Of a DNA stretch of 64,000 nt, positions 37,518-48,732 are shown in pieces. Position numbers and translations under genes: made by a program. Source of the stretch: Diploscapter coronatus (lineage: Eukaryota; Nematoda; Chromadorea; Rhabditida; Rhabditidae); assembly GCA_964036155.1 (NCBI GenBank), contig OZ038423.1:76089249-76153248 (forward strand). The letters run 5' to 3'. The notes under the pieces are model-generated. The model had not been told where the DNA came from. It was given only the letters and a program-made list of their open reading frames with translations, and made no database searches. Positions within the stretch are counted from its first letter, which is position 1. The number at the start of each line of letters is the position of its first letter.

Positions 37518-38304
37518 GCTTGTACACACGCCCCAATTTTCTTTTCCCTCCTCGAAAAAATATCGTAGAGGTTGTGCAGCGTTTACGGGACAGTGGCGCG
37601 GCGGTGAAATAGCCTCTGCAATATTTCCCAAGTTGTTGCGTGGCCTGCCTTCGCAGTGAATAGAGCAAAGGCTAGTTCAAAGAGAGAACGGCTTTGTAAG
37701 GACGTTTGTTTGAACTGTTTCGTTTGTTTCGGGAACATTCTGAAGTTTCGGTGAATTTTTTTCATTCTTACTTTGATAGGTCTACGCCCGCTTTGCAATT
37801 TTATCGCAAAAAGCAGCGAAGCAAGTGTCAAATCGCTTTGCAATACGTTATTGAAGCTTCTAATTTTCAAACCGCTTGTCGTTAGTTGTCGTCTGGATTT
37901 TGATATTTTTCATTGAAAAAACACAACTCCTGTTCAGTGGAGGAGCAATGAAGAGCACTTTTGAAGCTCAAACGAACGATTTTAAAACTTCAGTGCCCAT
38001 TTTGACGGGCTCAATTCGTGTTCCGGGGGCACGTTTCGGAAGCAAAAATGTTCCCTAGCCTCATATCTAGTAGTGGGAAAAGAAAAAGCAGGAAAAAATC
38101 ACTTCGCTAATTTTCTAGAATTTTTTGAAAAAAGGATAGAGAAGGTGGTAATTTTTTTACCGAGGGACGAGGTCAATGTCCAGACTGATTCTGGCAGACC
38201 ATAAAAAACAATAAAAAGAGGATACATGGGATCAAACATCCGAATCATAATAATAATTTAAAAACTGTGTTGCACATTAAGATTTCTAAATTTTTATAGA
38301 TATT

Positions 38305-38372
38305 TTAGATATTGGACGTTGTGAAAGCGATCCTAGGTATCCAGCCAGCGGAGCCTAACGCCCCGGGTACCA
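38305..38372 (+). pseudogene. Exon fragment related in position to the repeat-protein gene
   Basis: An open stretch (ILDVVKAILGIQPAEPNAPG) follows TTTTAG and ends at the same GTAATTTAAAA donor sequence that follows the first exon at 31189. The intron copy downstream is clearly homologous to 31190-31309, while the exon itself is not obviously similar. It ends at the inverted-duplication breakpoint about 115 bases later, so it is a stranded gene fragment. Confidence 0.35.
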
Positions 38373-38487
38373 GTAATTTAAAAAGCATTTTTATAGAGAA
38401 TTAGGAGTTATGGACATAGTAAAATGCCTATTTTAATAGCGAATTAGAATTAAGTTGAAAACGGATTTTTTATCTCCTCAAAATTCT
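38373..38487 (+). repeat. Direct repeat unit B, copy 2
   Basis: Copy of 31190-31309, ending at CTCCTCAAAATTCT directly against the right arm of the inverted duplication (GAGGGACACG at 38488). Confidence 0.75.
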
Positions 38488-40215
38488 GAGGGACACGCTC
38501 ACCAACGTGGTCATGAAGGTAAGGAATGACGAGAATTAGATGCTACGAGCACTTCCCCTTGAGGATGGAGAAAATAGTTTTTCTGTGATTTCATCAAGAG
38601 ATTAAAACCTTTTTCATACAATTTTAGAAATCTAAATATTTAACTTTTCAGGTGTGTGTGTTATTGTGTGGCGGGAAGCAAAGTTCGTCTACCTCCTCGT
38701 GGTGCTTCCTGGATATCCCTCAAAGGATAACTGAATGACGACAACAATTATCTATGAAAATCTCAAAATATTTTCAAAATTATCTTTGAAATAGACAATA
38801 AATCATGTATTTAACTAATAAATGAATAGTTCAAAAATTAAACAAAGAAATTTTCACAACCATGCATGCTCTAACATTTTCATCTTTGCACTTATTTATC
38901 TTTAGATTTCAAAAAATGATTTTTTACAGCGCCGACCGGCGCTGGGCTGAAAAACGATACACTTTCTATCACAAAATAACAAGTAAAAGGTAATCTTTCA
39001 TATTCAGCGTGGAAGGCTGATGATCACGGCCTATGAAGCTCACACGAACGATTTTTAAATTTCACTGTACGTTTTGTCCGACTCAAGTCAAGTTTCAGGA
39101 GCATGTTCCCGAAGCAAAGATGTCCCCTAGGCTCATATCTAATAGTGGGAAAAGAAAAATTAAAAAATAGCTTCGTAAATTTTCTAGAATTTTTTGAAAA
39201 AAAAAATTACGAAAAATCGAACTTTAATTTAATTTGAACTGAACTTCCAGACAGTTCGAAGTTCAGTTCAGTTCGTACAACCCTGATTAAAAGGAATATT
39301 TATTTCAATTACAATTATCCCTCATAACTTCTGGATGTCTTCGAGAGTTGTCTGTATCATGTTCATTGAAATTAAATTATTATTTCACATTTTATTGAAT
39401 AAATTTCTATATGAAATCTGAGATTATTATAATCAAGCTTTGTTTTATGTTAATTTTCCGACCCTTCGCCATTTATTTGTTTGTAGATCGTATTCCTCGA
39501 TTGAATTGCAAAATTTTCCATCAAAACTGAAATCCAAGTTAACAAATATTTCGTATAAAGATATGCAGAATCTCAGCTCACCCTCCGATTGCATACAATT
39601 TTCCATTAGCGCAGCAATAAGTGAATGATCCTTTCTAGCATAATTCATATCAGCGATTTGAGAAATTCGATTGCCAACTGGAGCTGAGGGATCGAAATAC
39701 AGACAGGATTTTAATACACCATTATCATTACTAAATATATAATGATACATTATTTATCATACAAAATTAACGACTTCCATCCTCCAGTTATGTGTAAATT
39801 CTTCCATTTAACGATGCAACTTCGAAAGAGTATCGTTCTTCTGGAATCTCCTCTCCAATTTCAATCCAATTCCGTTCATCTTCTGATAATCGATATATCA
39901 TTTTACTTTCACGACCATCAATAACTGAATATCCATAATTACAATAATGAATATGCTATAATGTGACCGTATAAAATTTCATCACATGTTATTGTTTGAA
40001 CCAATCTAATTGGAAAAGGAAAAGTAGGTCCTGTTTCCCATTTTCCGTCTATTAAAACCTAAATAACTTATTTCATAGACTTTCATTCGACTTCCTCACA
40101 TCAACTCGATTCGTATATTGAGATATTTTAGAATCCCATCCACACAAATAATACAATTTGTCTTTGAAATAAGCCACAGATACATACCAACGCCATTCAG
40201 GAGGATCTGGACCTA
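38488..40215. repeat. Right arm of the 1.7 kb inverted duplication
   Basis: Reverse complement of 23765-25496. Small differences are visible, for example two bases fewer in the GTGTGTGTG run near 38655 and altered bases near 39436. Long blocks such as 39742-39924 are identical to the left arm. A further, more diverged direct repeat of part of it (the CTAGTAGTGGGAAAAG block) lies just outside at about 38030-38130. Confidence 0.85.
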
Positions 40216-41224
40216 TAAAACTCTTTGAATCGATCATTCATGGATTTGTTGATAAGACCTCTTGAAATTTGTCGGGTATCCAAGTCATATATTTCAAATG
40301 ATCTATAATTAATTCCAAAAATCCGAAATCGAAAAAATTATTAAAAATAACGAACGTAAGAATTTACTTTATTCTGCGTAGTTGCTACTTCATATGGCGC
40401 ATAACAATCGTGGAATTTTGCGATCTCTTCTACTGAGAAGGTAGATGAATTGAACAAGCCTATTCTTCCTTCATATTCACGATTATTTGGATATAAATCT
40501 AAATTATTACAAATAGTTTCAAAGCCTCTTACTTAGCTTTTAATATAATTCTTACAATAAAATAAAATTATATGCGAATTATTGAATGAATCGTCTCCAC
40601 CAATTTGCGAATCATTGATATTTCGAACTAATTCATTCATTGTATTATTATTAATCAATACCATTGTGCTTCGTTTCTGAAATTATCATTTTCATTTTAC
40701 TAATTATTTATTCTCAAAATGCAAAGAAACGATATTTTGGATCACCCTCATCAAATCCCCCAACGGTTTATGATGAATTGAAGTCTTGCGATAATTTTTA
40801 GACGGTAATCATGCATGAGGAGACCCTGCCACACCGATTGATTCCCCCGTTGTAAAATGAAAATTAGGATACATTGAAACAAGAAATGAACCCATTTTCA
40901 TTCATTATCTCTGTTTTTTCTTTGGATCTTTGCAATTCCCTCTCTCAAATGAACGAGAAATGACGATTTTGAACAATTTTCAATCGTTTGGATGTATTCA
41001 AAAATCATGATCGCGGATTCAATTGGCGAAAAATAATATAGCATAAGGCAAAACGTCATAAACTTTACATAACAACTTACCGATTGGGAAGTTGATCTCG
41101 TTTTCATAGCTCCCTGAGTTGGAAGTTTCTTGACTTCGATTTCTTCATTCTTCATCCGTTTGTCGGAAGCATCTGGATTATTTAGCATTGGCTTTATGGT
41201 CTTATTATACATAATAAGTAGCAC
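39445..41224 (-). pseudogene. Kelch-repeat protein pseudogene, right copy (with 5' exons)
   Basis: Minus-strand exons read, in order, MLLIMYNKTIKPMLNNPDAS (41081-41224), STMVLINNNTMNELVRNI (about 40570-40678), DLYPNNREYEGRIGLF (about 40375-40505), SFEIYDLDTRQISRG, then the Kelch blocks VAYFKDKLYYLCGWD, DEILYG, YRLSEDERNWIEIGEE and IEEYDLQTNKWRRVGK. The 5' half is open, but the two frameshifts found in the left copy are present here too. The protein would be a Kelch beta-propeller; I see no BTB domain. A third, shorter relic of its 3' end is at 42675-42950. Confidence 0.6.
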
Positions 41225-41720
41225 ACATTTTATGTGGCATCAAAGATTTTTTATTTTCTTCCAAATTTTGAGACATTCGGGATATCTTATATCAATAATG
41301 TTTCAATATGGTCTTATCGTAAGTAAAGTCACTTTAACTGTTTTTCAACCAGCTAAATCCAGTATAGCAGAGGCACTAATATTTATAAACGAAGATCGCC
41401 TCAATATTTGAGCGATAGTTAACAGGTGGAAAATAAAAGAACAATCAAAAGAGTTCACAGGTACTAACAGGTTTCGAGTCAAACGTTTTCTTTAGGAATC
41501 AAATCTAAAATGGCCATTTAGAAAACTATTGTTGCCACTCATGAAACTCTATCGACCTTTCAAAGTTGACAAATATTTCTTCACATGTTCTATCGAAGAA
41601 TTTTACCGCGATTATCATTTTAATCGCGCGCTCCCACCAAGTATCTGCATTTCTTCTAGGCAGTTTAAAAACACTTCCTGAATTTCCCCTTCTTCCCCCG
41701 AGTTTTTCGTGCTTTCCCTT

Positions 41721-41938
41721 TGAGAGTGTGTGTAAAAAGTCTGGGCCGCTTTTCAATTGTAAATTCTAAGTTATAAAAATCATAAATTCATGACAAAATA
41801 AAATCAAAATATACAGATAGATAGAATGTTTATAGGAGAAGGTAATATTCAAGCTTCTAGAAAAGTTTTCCTATTTTTATCCCGGTGATGATTTTTAAAA
41901 GTAAGTCTAAAGCGATTCAGACTTTTTTGCACACCCTG
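41721..41938. mobile_element. Possible mariner-like MITE (degenerate ends)
   Basis: GTGTGTAAAAAGTCTGGGCCGC near 41725 pairs with the inverse of GCGATTCAGACTTTTTTGCACACCCTG ending at 41938, followed by TA. The left end has decayed and lacks a matching TA, so assignment is tentative. Confidence 0.45.
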
Positions 41939-42557
41939 TAAATACCTGAACAACGAAAAAGCTTTACTTACCTTCAGCTAAATTCTTAATACTATCTTGT
42001 TTGTTCCCTGAGGTGAATTGAGATTGATTTATTAGTAATAATAGTGAAAATAACTTCAATAACATAAGGGTACTTTATCTGCAAAAATATCTTAAGAGCC
42101 ATTCCGCGAATAACTGTACCAAGGGTCAAGACAATTATAAAAGTGCCCTAAATCCATATTCGAAATACTCTTGCAATTGTCCGGCCTTTGTTCTGGTTAT
42201 TCAAATAATGCGTCTTAAATGATGCTTGATTTTGAAAGACTCACTAAATGGCCCAGGAATAATAAATACGAACTAAGAAATGTGTGAACAGTAAGATCTA
42301 ACAACTGAATCAGTTCTGACTGCTCAAAAAGAAAAATTTTAGTAAATTTCGAATTGTTATTAAAATTTCGATTGCAATGATATTTATCAATCGATTAGAG
42401 GGAAACGTTATCGAATTCTTTCAATCTTCATATATTAAAAGTTTTCTGTGTTTGATGGCGATATTCTTATACCGATAAATAACTTGGCGTTTTGAGTGGT
42501 GGTAGAAAGATCGTAATCGTGCAACCATTAAAAATATCGAAACGATAAAAAACAGTT

Positions 42558-42673
42558 GGCTCCTAGAAAAAGACACCAGCTTTTTTCTTTTCCTATCTTG
42601 CCTCCCCATACTATTTCTTAGAAAACCCGGTGTCTTTTTCTAACTGGTGTCCCGGTGTCTTTTTCTAGGAGCC
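42558..42673. repeat. 116 bp inverted-repeat element
   Basis: GGCTCCTAGAAAAAGACACC (42558 on) is perfectly inverted as GGTGTCTTTTTCTAGGAGCC (ending 42673). It abuts the Kelch relic exactly where homology with the other copies starts (TGCATATCTTTATACGAAAT), so it probably inserted there. Confidence 0.75.
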
Positions 42674-42674
42674 T

Positions 42675-42958
42675 TGCATATCTTTATACGAAATATTCGT
42701 TAATTTCGATTTCAAAACGATATGGAAGAGTTTTGTAATTCAATCGAAGAATACGATCCACAAACGAATAATTGGCGAGAAGTCGAAAAATTAACATAAA
42801 ATAAAACTTGATTATAATAATCTCAGATTTCATATAGAAACTGTATCCAATAAAATGTGAAATAATAATTTAATTTCAATGGACATGATACAGACAACCC
42901 TCGAAGACATCCAAAAGTGATGAAGGATAATTGCAACTGAAATAAATATTCCTTTAAC
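42675..42958 (+). pseudogene. Third relic of the Kelch gene 3' end
   Basis: The last Kelch exon (IEEYDPQTNNWREVEKLT) and its 3' flank, including the AATAAAATGTGAAATAAT block, are repeated here in the same orientation as the left copy. The match stops at the CAGGG element at 42959, which is also present in the other two copies. Confidence 0.7.
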
Positions 42959-43041
42959 CAGGGTTGTACGAACTGAACTAACCTTCGAACTGCCTGGAAG
43001 TTCAGCTCAAGTTCGATTTTTTCGACCTTCAGACAGCCCTG
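42959..43041. mobile_element. Short CAGGG-ended MITE
   Basis: CAGGGTTGTACGAACTGAAC at the left and GACAGCCCTG at the right, with an internal inverted GTTCAGTTC/GAACTGAAC motif. Longer versions of the left end stand at about 24699 and 39285. No target duplication is seen. Confidence 0.5.
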
Positions 43042-43635
43042 ATCTTGTCATTTACTCTCCTATTATTTTCAACAATTCCATTGCCAGAAAATAAAACTTT
43101 TTTTTTTAAATGCGGTCGAACAAATTCAAGAAAAATAATAAATCATTGATAGCATATCGAAAATTGACCAACTTATGTTAACACATCCCTCGAAAATGTT
43201 CATTCTGAAGTGAGTTATTCCGAAAAAATCTTATAGGAATCAGAATTACAAAGTCTTTCCCCTTAGTCTTTACGCCCTCCTTTATTTCTCTTTCTCTCCT
43301 CTTTTCTCTTCATTTCTTTCTTTCCAAGCCCGCGAAAATTCAAATCAAGATGGATTTTGCTAAGCCTTGATAAAATTATAAAATCTAATTCTCCCAATTG
43401 TAAGGAGCAGATTAGTTTGACTGATAATTAGAACTCTGAAAATTGTTTACTAATTGCTTTGAAATCAGGAATGACTTGGTCATAAATTGCCGTTTTGATT
43501 TTGAAAATCATCAAAGTAGTGAAATCCCACTTTCAAATGTCCGCTTTGATCGTTTTCGCGTTCACGATTTTCGATGTCGACAATTTATTCTTTTTTCAGA
43601 ACAAGCGAGTAAGACTTGGCTGCACGAAGAGCCGA

Positions 43636-46600
43636 ATGGAACTGGACAGCGACTGCAGCAGGGCCATATTGGCAATTGTAAGTGGAAAGAAGAAGATAAG
43701 TTTGGATGGTTCGGGCAGTTGATATTTTGCAATGGATCCCAAAGCTCCAACTGTTCGAACCTCTCCAAGAAACTGAAAAGAAATGAATTGGTTATCAATT
43801 AGTGAGTGGATTCCTTGATAAATGGAATAAGGTCTGATTCAGGTGAATAGACTGGCCAGAAAAAGATGCGGGAATCTGCAGGAGGCGAGTGCGCTCGTCC
43901 AGCTCTGGATCGTCCACCTGCCGCTGGTCATCAAGCACGTCTATGGAAGGCAGTCGATCGTGCAGTTCCGAGATGACTACGACAGTCCATTCAAGGTGTA
44001 TGCAGATCTTTTCGACCTGCTCGACAGGAAGCAGCACGGCCTGGTGCCCGCACTCGACGTGGAGAGGGCTGCCCAGGGGGACTCGTTCGAGATTGCCAAG
44101 GTCTGTCTGCTTCATAACTTCTTCCCATTCAATCGATCAACCCACTTGCTCTGTTGCAGTTTATGATCGGCCTGCTGACGGATCTGCGCACCCAGATGGG
44201 CGACTCGGTGGAGAGGATTATCCAGGCAGAGGATGCGGCCGGTAAATTGGCTCCTGTGGTATGTCACATTGATTCTGCACTTTCTTTCGCCAATTACCAT
44301 TTGATGGAATGTTTTTTCTTAATGAGTTATATTTTAAAGACAGCCATTTCACACTCCTATCTCTTTCCAATTCCACCCCTCTCAGAGAGGCCGAGTCTGC
44401 TTCTTCTACTCCCTGACTTTACTCGGCCCTTCTCCATTTATTTTCAACAACGGGGAGAAGATAGAATGGAAAGGGAGGAGGAGAAAAAGTGTAAGGGGTA
44501 AAATCAGGGGGAAAATGGGTTCTTTCTCCCTCTTTTCAAATGAAATTTTTGGAAAGGGGGTGGAGGCGTGCATTCGATAAAATGCACCTCGTCCAATGGT
44601 AAATTCATTCCGCCATTGTATACTCCGCGTTGCTCTGACAAATATAGAAACCAATTTCCTTCCCACCCACAAATTATGTACGTGTGAGAAGAAAGTACAC
44701 ACACATCCTTTCACATTTCGAAGGAAGATGCAAATTGACTGATGCGAATTGCAGTTCTCGGCAATCGAGTCGATGTGCGAAGGCGATGCCTGGTGGTCGG
44801 GTCTCGGTTCGGGCAGATCGCTCCCCCCTCAGCCAGACAGTCCCCTTCAGCCTGTCGCCTCATCTCCTACACGTTCGGACGACTCCTTTAGTGCCTCTGC
44901 AGCCATTTCTCACTACTTCACGCCCTCGGAGAAGAGCACTCGCCGTCCCTTCTTGGCAAAGAAGCCATCTCTGGCCGATTTAGCAATTGGCATAAGCCCC
45001 AAGTCAAAATAAGTTGAAAATGATGAAGTGCATTGAATAGTTCGGAAGGAATCTATCTTCCAACACTAGACATTTAACTTCTTGAGCATATTGTGAACAT
45101 TGCATAGTATTCAAAAGACGATAGTTTCTTTAAATGCCTGATATGAAAATTCTAAAAAATTCTAGTAATTCATTTTTAAATAAGCACATTTCTAGAGAAA
45201 CTAGAAAGGAACTCTTTCGAACACCAAAAATGTAGTGAAGAACTAATCTCCGAAACGAGCAATCTCGCAACTGAATGTGACATTCATCTCTTGTATTTAC
45301 TTTAAAATGTTCATGAATCGGCTAATTGAAATGAAGTGAGGATCTTCAGACAGCAACAAGCGGAGAGCCAGCTGCGTCTCAGGGAGAACGAGGTCGATGC
45401 TCTGCAGGTCGAGTTGGAACAGCTCAGGAATGCAAACGCCAAGTACGAGGCACAGAAGAGGGAATACAATAAGGTAAGGGAAGAACTAAGAATTAGACAC
45501 GCTGTAAAGGAAACGTCGTGATGTTAGATCTTGGCAATCTAATCTACCATATCATTGCTTTTTTGACAACATATTCTTCACAATCTAGTCGAATTCTTTG
45601 CAGTTGCTCGAGGAAAAGCGTGATGAGAAGTCAAGACGAGAGAAGACCGAAAACGAACTGGAAAACGCGCAAATCGAGCTGAACAAAACGAGGGAGAGGG
45701 CCATGGAGCTGGAAAGAAAACAGTGCGAGCTGCTCAAAGAGGTGGGTCGAGGAGAGAGATGAAGAGATTGACTGAATGACTTGCAGATGAAGCTGAAGGA
45801 TGCTGAGAGACAGAGGTACGAACAGGCAGTGACTCGAATCGAGGAGGAGAAGCAGAGAAAGGACGAGGAAATCTGCCAGCTCAACAGGAAATATCGCGAC
45901 CAGTGCGACTTCTATCTCGCCAAGGAACAGGTCAGTCAATTGAGTATTTGCTTGGTGCAATATTATGGTCTTTGACAACGAGAAACAACTCCTTTATGTA
46001 TCTCTATTGTAGAGCACTAAAAATCATGAACATATCATATCTGATGATAGTGGAATTTAGAAGAAGACTCCAAATTAAAATTTTAAAATTGGTATCCAAA
46101 GGATTACAGTTGTCGATTTTTTGTCCAATCCTCATCTTTCGTGTACCATTTGTTGAAAAATATGAGACCGTACTTCCAAGTTGTGGAAGAATTTTTGTAA
46201 CTTGTTGCTATTTCAGGAATGCAACACCCTGCAGAATAAATTGGATTCGCTGAGCAAGCTATTCAGGGAAAATGAACTGCTTCTGAAGGAACAGCTGGCC
46301 GACTCGCAGATGAAAATCGAACAGATGAAGAAGCAAATGGAGGCTCAGGTTGGCTTTTGAATTGGAAACTGCGATTGAGGTTTGAAATCTAACAATTGTC
46401 TGAGAGTAGCAAGAATCAGAATTTCGTCTCCTTTAATTGTGCAAAAAGATGGAATACTTGACTTGTAGATCGAGGAATACCTGCGAGAGTCCTCGGAAAA
46501 TACCGGCATTATCGGTGCATTAGGAAGGCAGATCGAAGATAAGCAGACTATCATCGACAAGCTGCAGGATGAACAGAGGAAGGCTAAAGAGGAGTTGCAA

Positions 46601-47920
46601 ATTGCTGTGAGTTTTGTTTGAATTACGTTTAGTTTTGGATAAGTTTCCATTTTTCAAAATATTCATTGTTTGAGTTGATCATAGCTCTGAACAGTATCAA
46701 GTTTGAGTGAAACGATGAGAATTTTTATTCTCATCTGAAGCTGAAATTTCAATTCACCAAAACATTATTTTCAGACGGCCAAGCACAGGGGAGAAATGAG
46801 CGAAATGGAGACGAGAATCAATGAGTTGACCGCAGCGATTCGGGAGAAGACCGGAGAGATCGAACAGCTGATGAAGAGGGTCGAGGAATTGGAAAGAGGC
46901 AGGGACGAAGACGCAGAGGAGATGAAGGCACTCAGGAAGAAGGCAGAGGAAGTGCCCAAGCAGCAGGACAACAGACGCAAGGTGAGTTAGAGTTGACTTG
47001 ATTTGAACTCCGAAAGATATCTTTTTGATTATAAATTTTACATTTGCTCATTCGGCCATTTTTAAACCTCACTTATACGTTGAGATGTAAATTGAATTGT
47101 AAGTTTCAGACCACCTACAAAATCGACGAAGGACTCAGGAAGATCGTCTACTCGAGCTTCGACCTCTACGACGATGCTACGGACATCGACTCCTCTTCGA
47201 TGGACACCTTCCGCCAGCTGCCGCCCTCGGACACCGTCTCCATTGCCACTACCCTTCTCCAATCGGCCTCGTCGCAGACCTCGCTCCTGTCCACGGACAC
47301 TGTCTCTGTCGCATCTGCAGCTGAAGCAGCAGTCACTCCCGCCACTCCTCGGCCTGCTGCTGTTCGACTCGAATTCTCCCCTCCCAAGTCCCTGTCCCAG
47401 TCCTTGGCAGCCAGTCAACGCTCCTGCACCCTGCCCATGCCTACCCCTTTTTCGCGCCCTCCATCTACCTCCAGCCTACTGCCTCCTCGACCCGCCTCGG
47501 CAAATCACTGGTTCACTGAGAAGAAGGAGAAGCCTCTGCCCAACATGAATGTGGACAGAGAACGCCTCGAGGAGTTGAAGAACCGCAACAAGTAGGGTCA
47601 TTTAGAAAAGGATAATCGAATTAATTATTTGAGGAAAATCCCACCAGCCCTTCGTTCGAGCTACGCGATCGAGCTGTGCAACACGAACTCGCCATCATCC
47701 GATGAAAACAACGTCAAACAGCTGAATGCGGTCAGAACATTCTTCCCCTTTTCTAACTGACAAAAGTGTAGAGAATTTTAAGGATTTTGAAGAATCTGGT
47801 TTTCAGTTTTTGTAATAAGGAACTCGATTTTCATCTGATTCGATACAAATTGATCATTTTGATGTGATTGTGTTTCAGGCAATTCCTCGCCAGCCTCTCA
47901 AGCCTCTCCACGAGCAGTGA
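43636..47920 (+). CDS. NuMA/LIN-5/Mud-type spindle-positioning protein
   Basis: Exons 43636-43677, 43843-44100, 44160-44258, 45354-45473, 45604-45741, 45787-45930, 46217-46348, 46469-46606, 46775-46981, 47110-47591, 47634-47730 and 47879-47920 join in phase, giving about 630 residues. NuMA proteins link cortical LGN/Pins and dynein to spindle poles. The first 130 residues resemble the NuMA/Hook CH-like fold (AILAIVNRLARKR, GDSFEIAKFMIGLLTDL). The middle, about residues 135-425, is coiled coil. Next comes a Ser/Thr/Pro-rich region. Near the C-terminus RLEELKNRNKKIPPALRSSY matches the LGN-binding signature of NuMA (IAELxxRNxxxPPHLKxxYP). The ATG follows directly on in-frame sequence open upstream, so the start is the best guess. 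A Ser/Pro-rich exon at 44755-45012 ends in TAA and seems skipped in this model. Much shorter than human NuMA, somewhat shorter than worm LIN-5. Confidence 0.8.
44755..45012 (+). CDS. Alternative terminal exon of the NuMA-like gene
   Basis: Follows a good acceptor (AATTGCAG) in the same phase 0 as the donor at 44258 and stays open to TAA at 45010-45012. It encodes FSAIESMCEGDAWWSGLGSG, then a Ser/Pro-rich stretch and a basic end (KKPSLADLAIGISPKSK). I find no usable donor before the stop that would join the coiled-coil exons. Inclusion would therefore give a short protein of about 218 residues made of the CH-like domain plus this tail; skipping gives the long form. Confidence 0.5.
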   Translation, partial: FSAIESMCEGDAWWSGLGSGRSLPPQPDSPLQPVASSPTRSDDSFSASAAISHYFTPSEKSTRRPFLAKKPSLADLAIGISPKSK

Positions 47921-48732
47921 GTCTCCAAGTCTCCCCATCTTCATTCTTTTCTGTCTAGTCATTTTGCTTCTCGTCTGCCACATCAGGCAGTCCCTCCATT
48001 CATTCTTCTTGTACAGTAAATACTTAAACTATCAATTCATTTTAAACGTATCGAGTGAAATTGACCAAATTTTTGCCGTATTTTTATTCTAATTGTATGA
48101 GATTTATTCGATTTTCGGACAATTTAGATTTAACATAATGGCGAAATGCGCTTTCATTGGGCTTTATCCTCATTCTATTTTCTCGTTGACCATGCATTTC
48201 GTCATTATTTCCAGATAGCCTTTTACATAGGTATTGAAATCAGTCTTATTTGACTGTAATTTTTTTTGTAAAATAAACTCTTAGAAAGTGCTACTTGAAA
48301 GAATATTGAGTTTTTATCTCCAGACATGAGTTGAAAATCTTGAAATATCTGCTGCAGTATTATTCGGTATCTTGTCTTGGATAATCTAATTTTCTATGTA
48401 AGTATCAAATCGCTTCATGTTTGAATTTACAAATTTTCAATTTTCTTAATTTTTACTTTGACTGCACTAATGCTCTATTTAAATCCCGTAAAAACCGTGA
48501 AAAAATCCGGTTTAAAACATTTATTTATTTATTTCTCGTTAAAAATAAGGTTTATTACTCCGTGGGATAAAAAAACGATCCTTTTCGAAGTCTAACAATT
48601 CCGCGCTTCTCTGCTCCACCGCGATAAATTTAGCAGCGGAGCACTTTCCAAGTCGCTTTATTTTACTTTGTTTTTGTTTTCATTTTTGCTCGGAATTGGT
48701 TTGATTTTGTGAATTTCTGGTTTAGATTGGTG
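47921..48732. other. Intergenic region between NuMA-like and TSC1 genes
   Basis: About 800 bases, AT-rich, both genes on the + strand. It should contain the NuMA-like 3' end and the TSC1 promoter. A TTTCTGGTTTAG just before the TSC1 start could be a splice acceptor for an upstream non-coding exon or trans-spliced leader. No other exon recognised. Confidence 0.4.
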
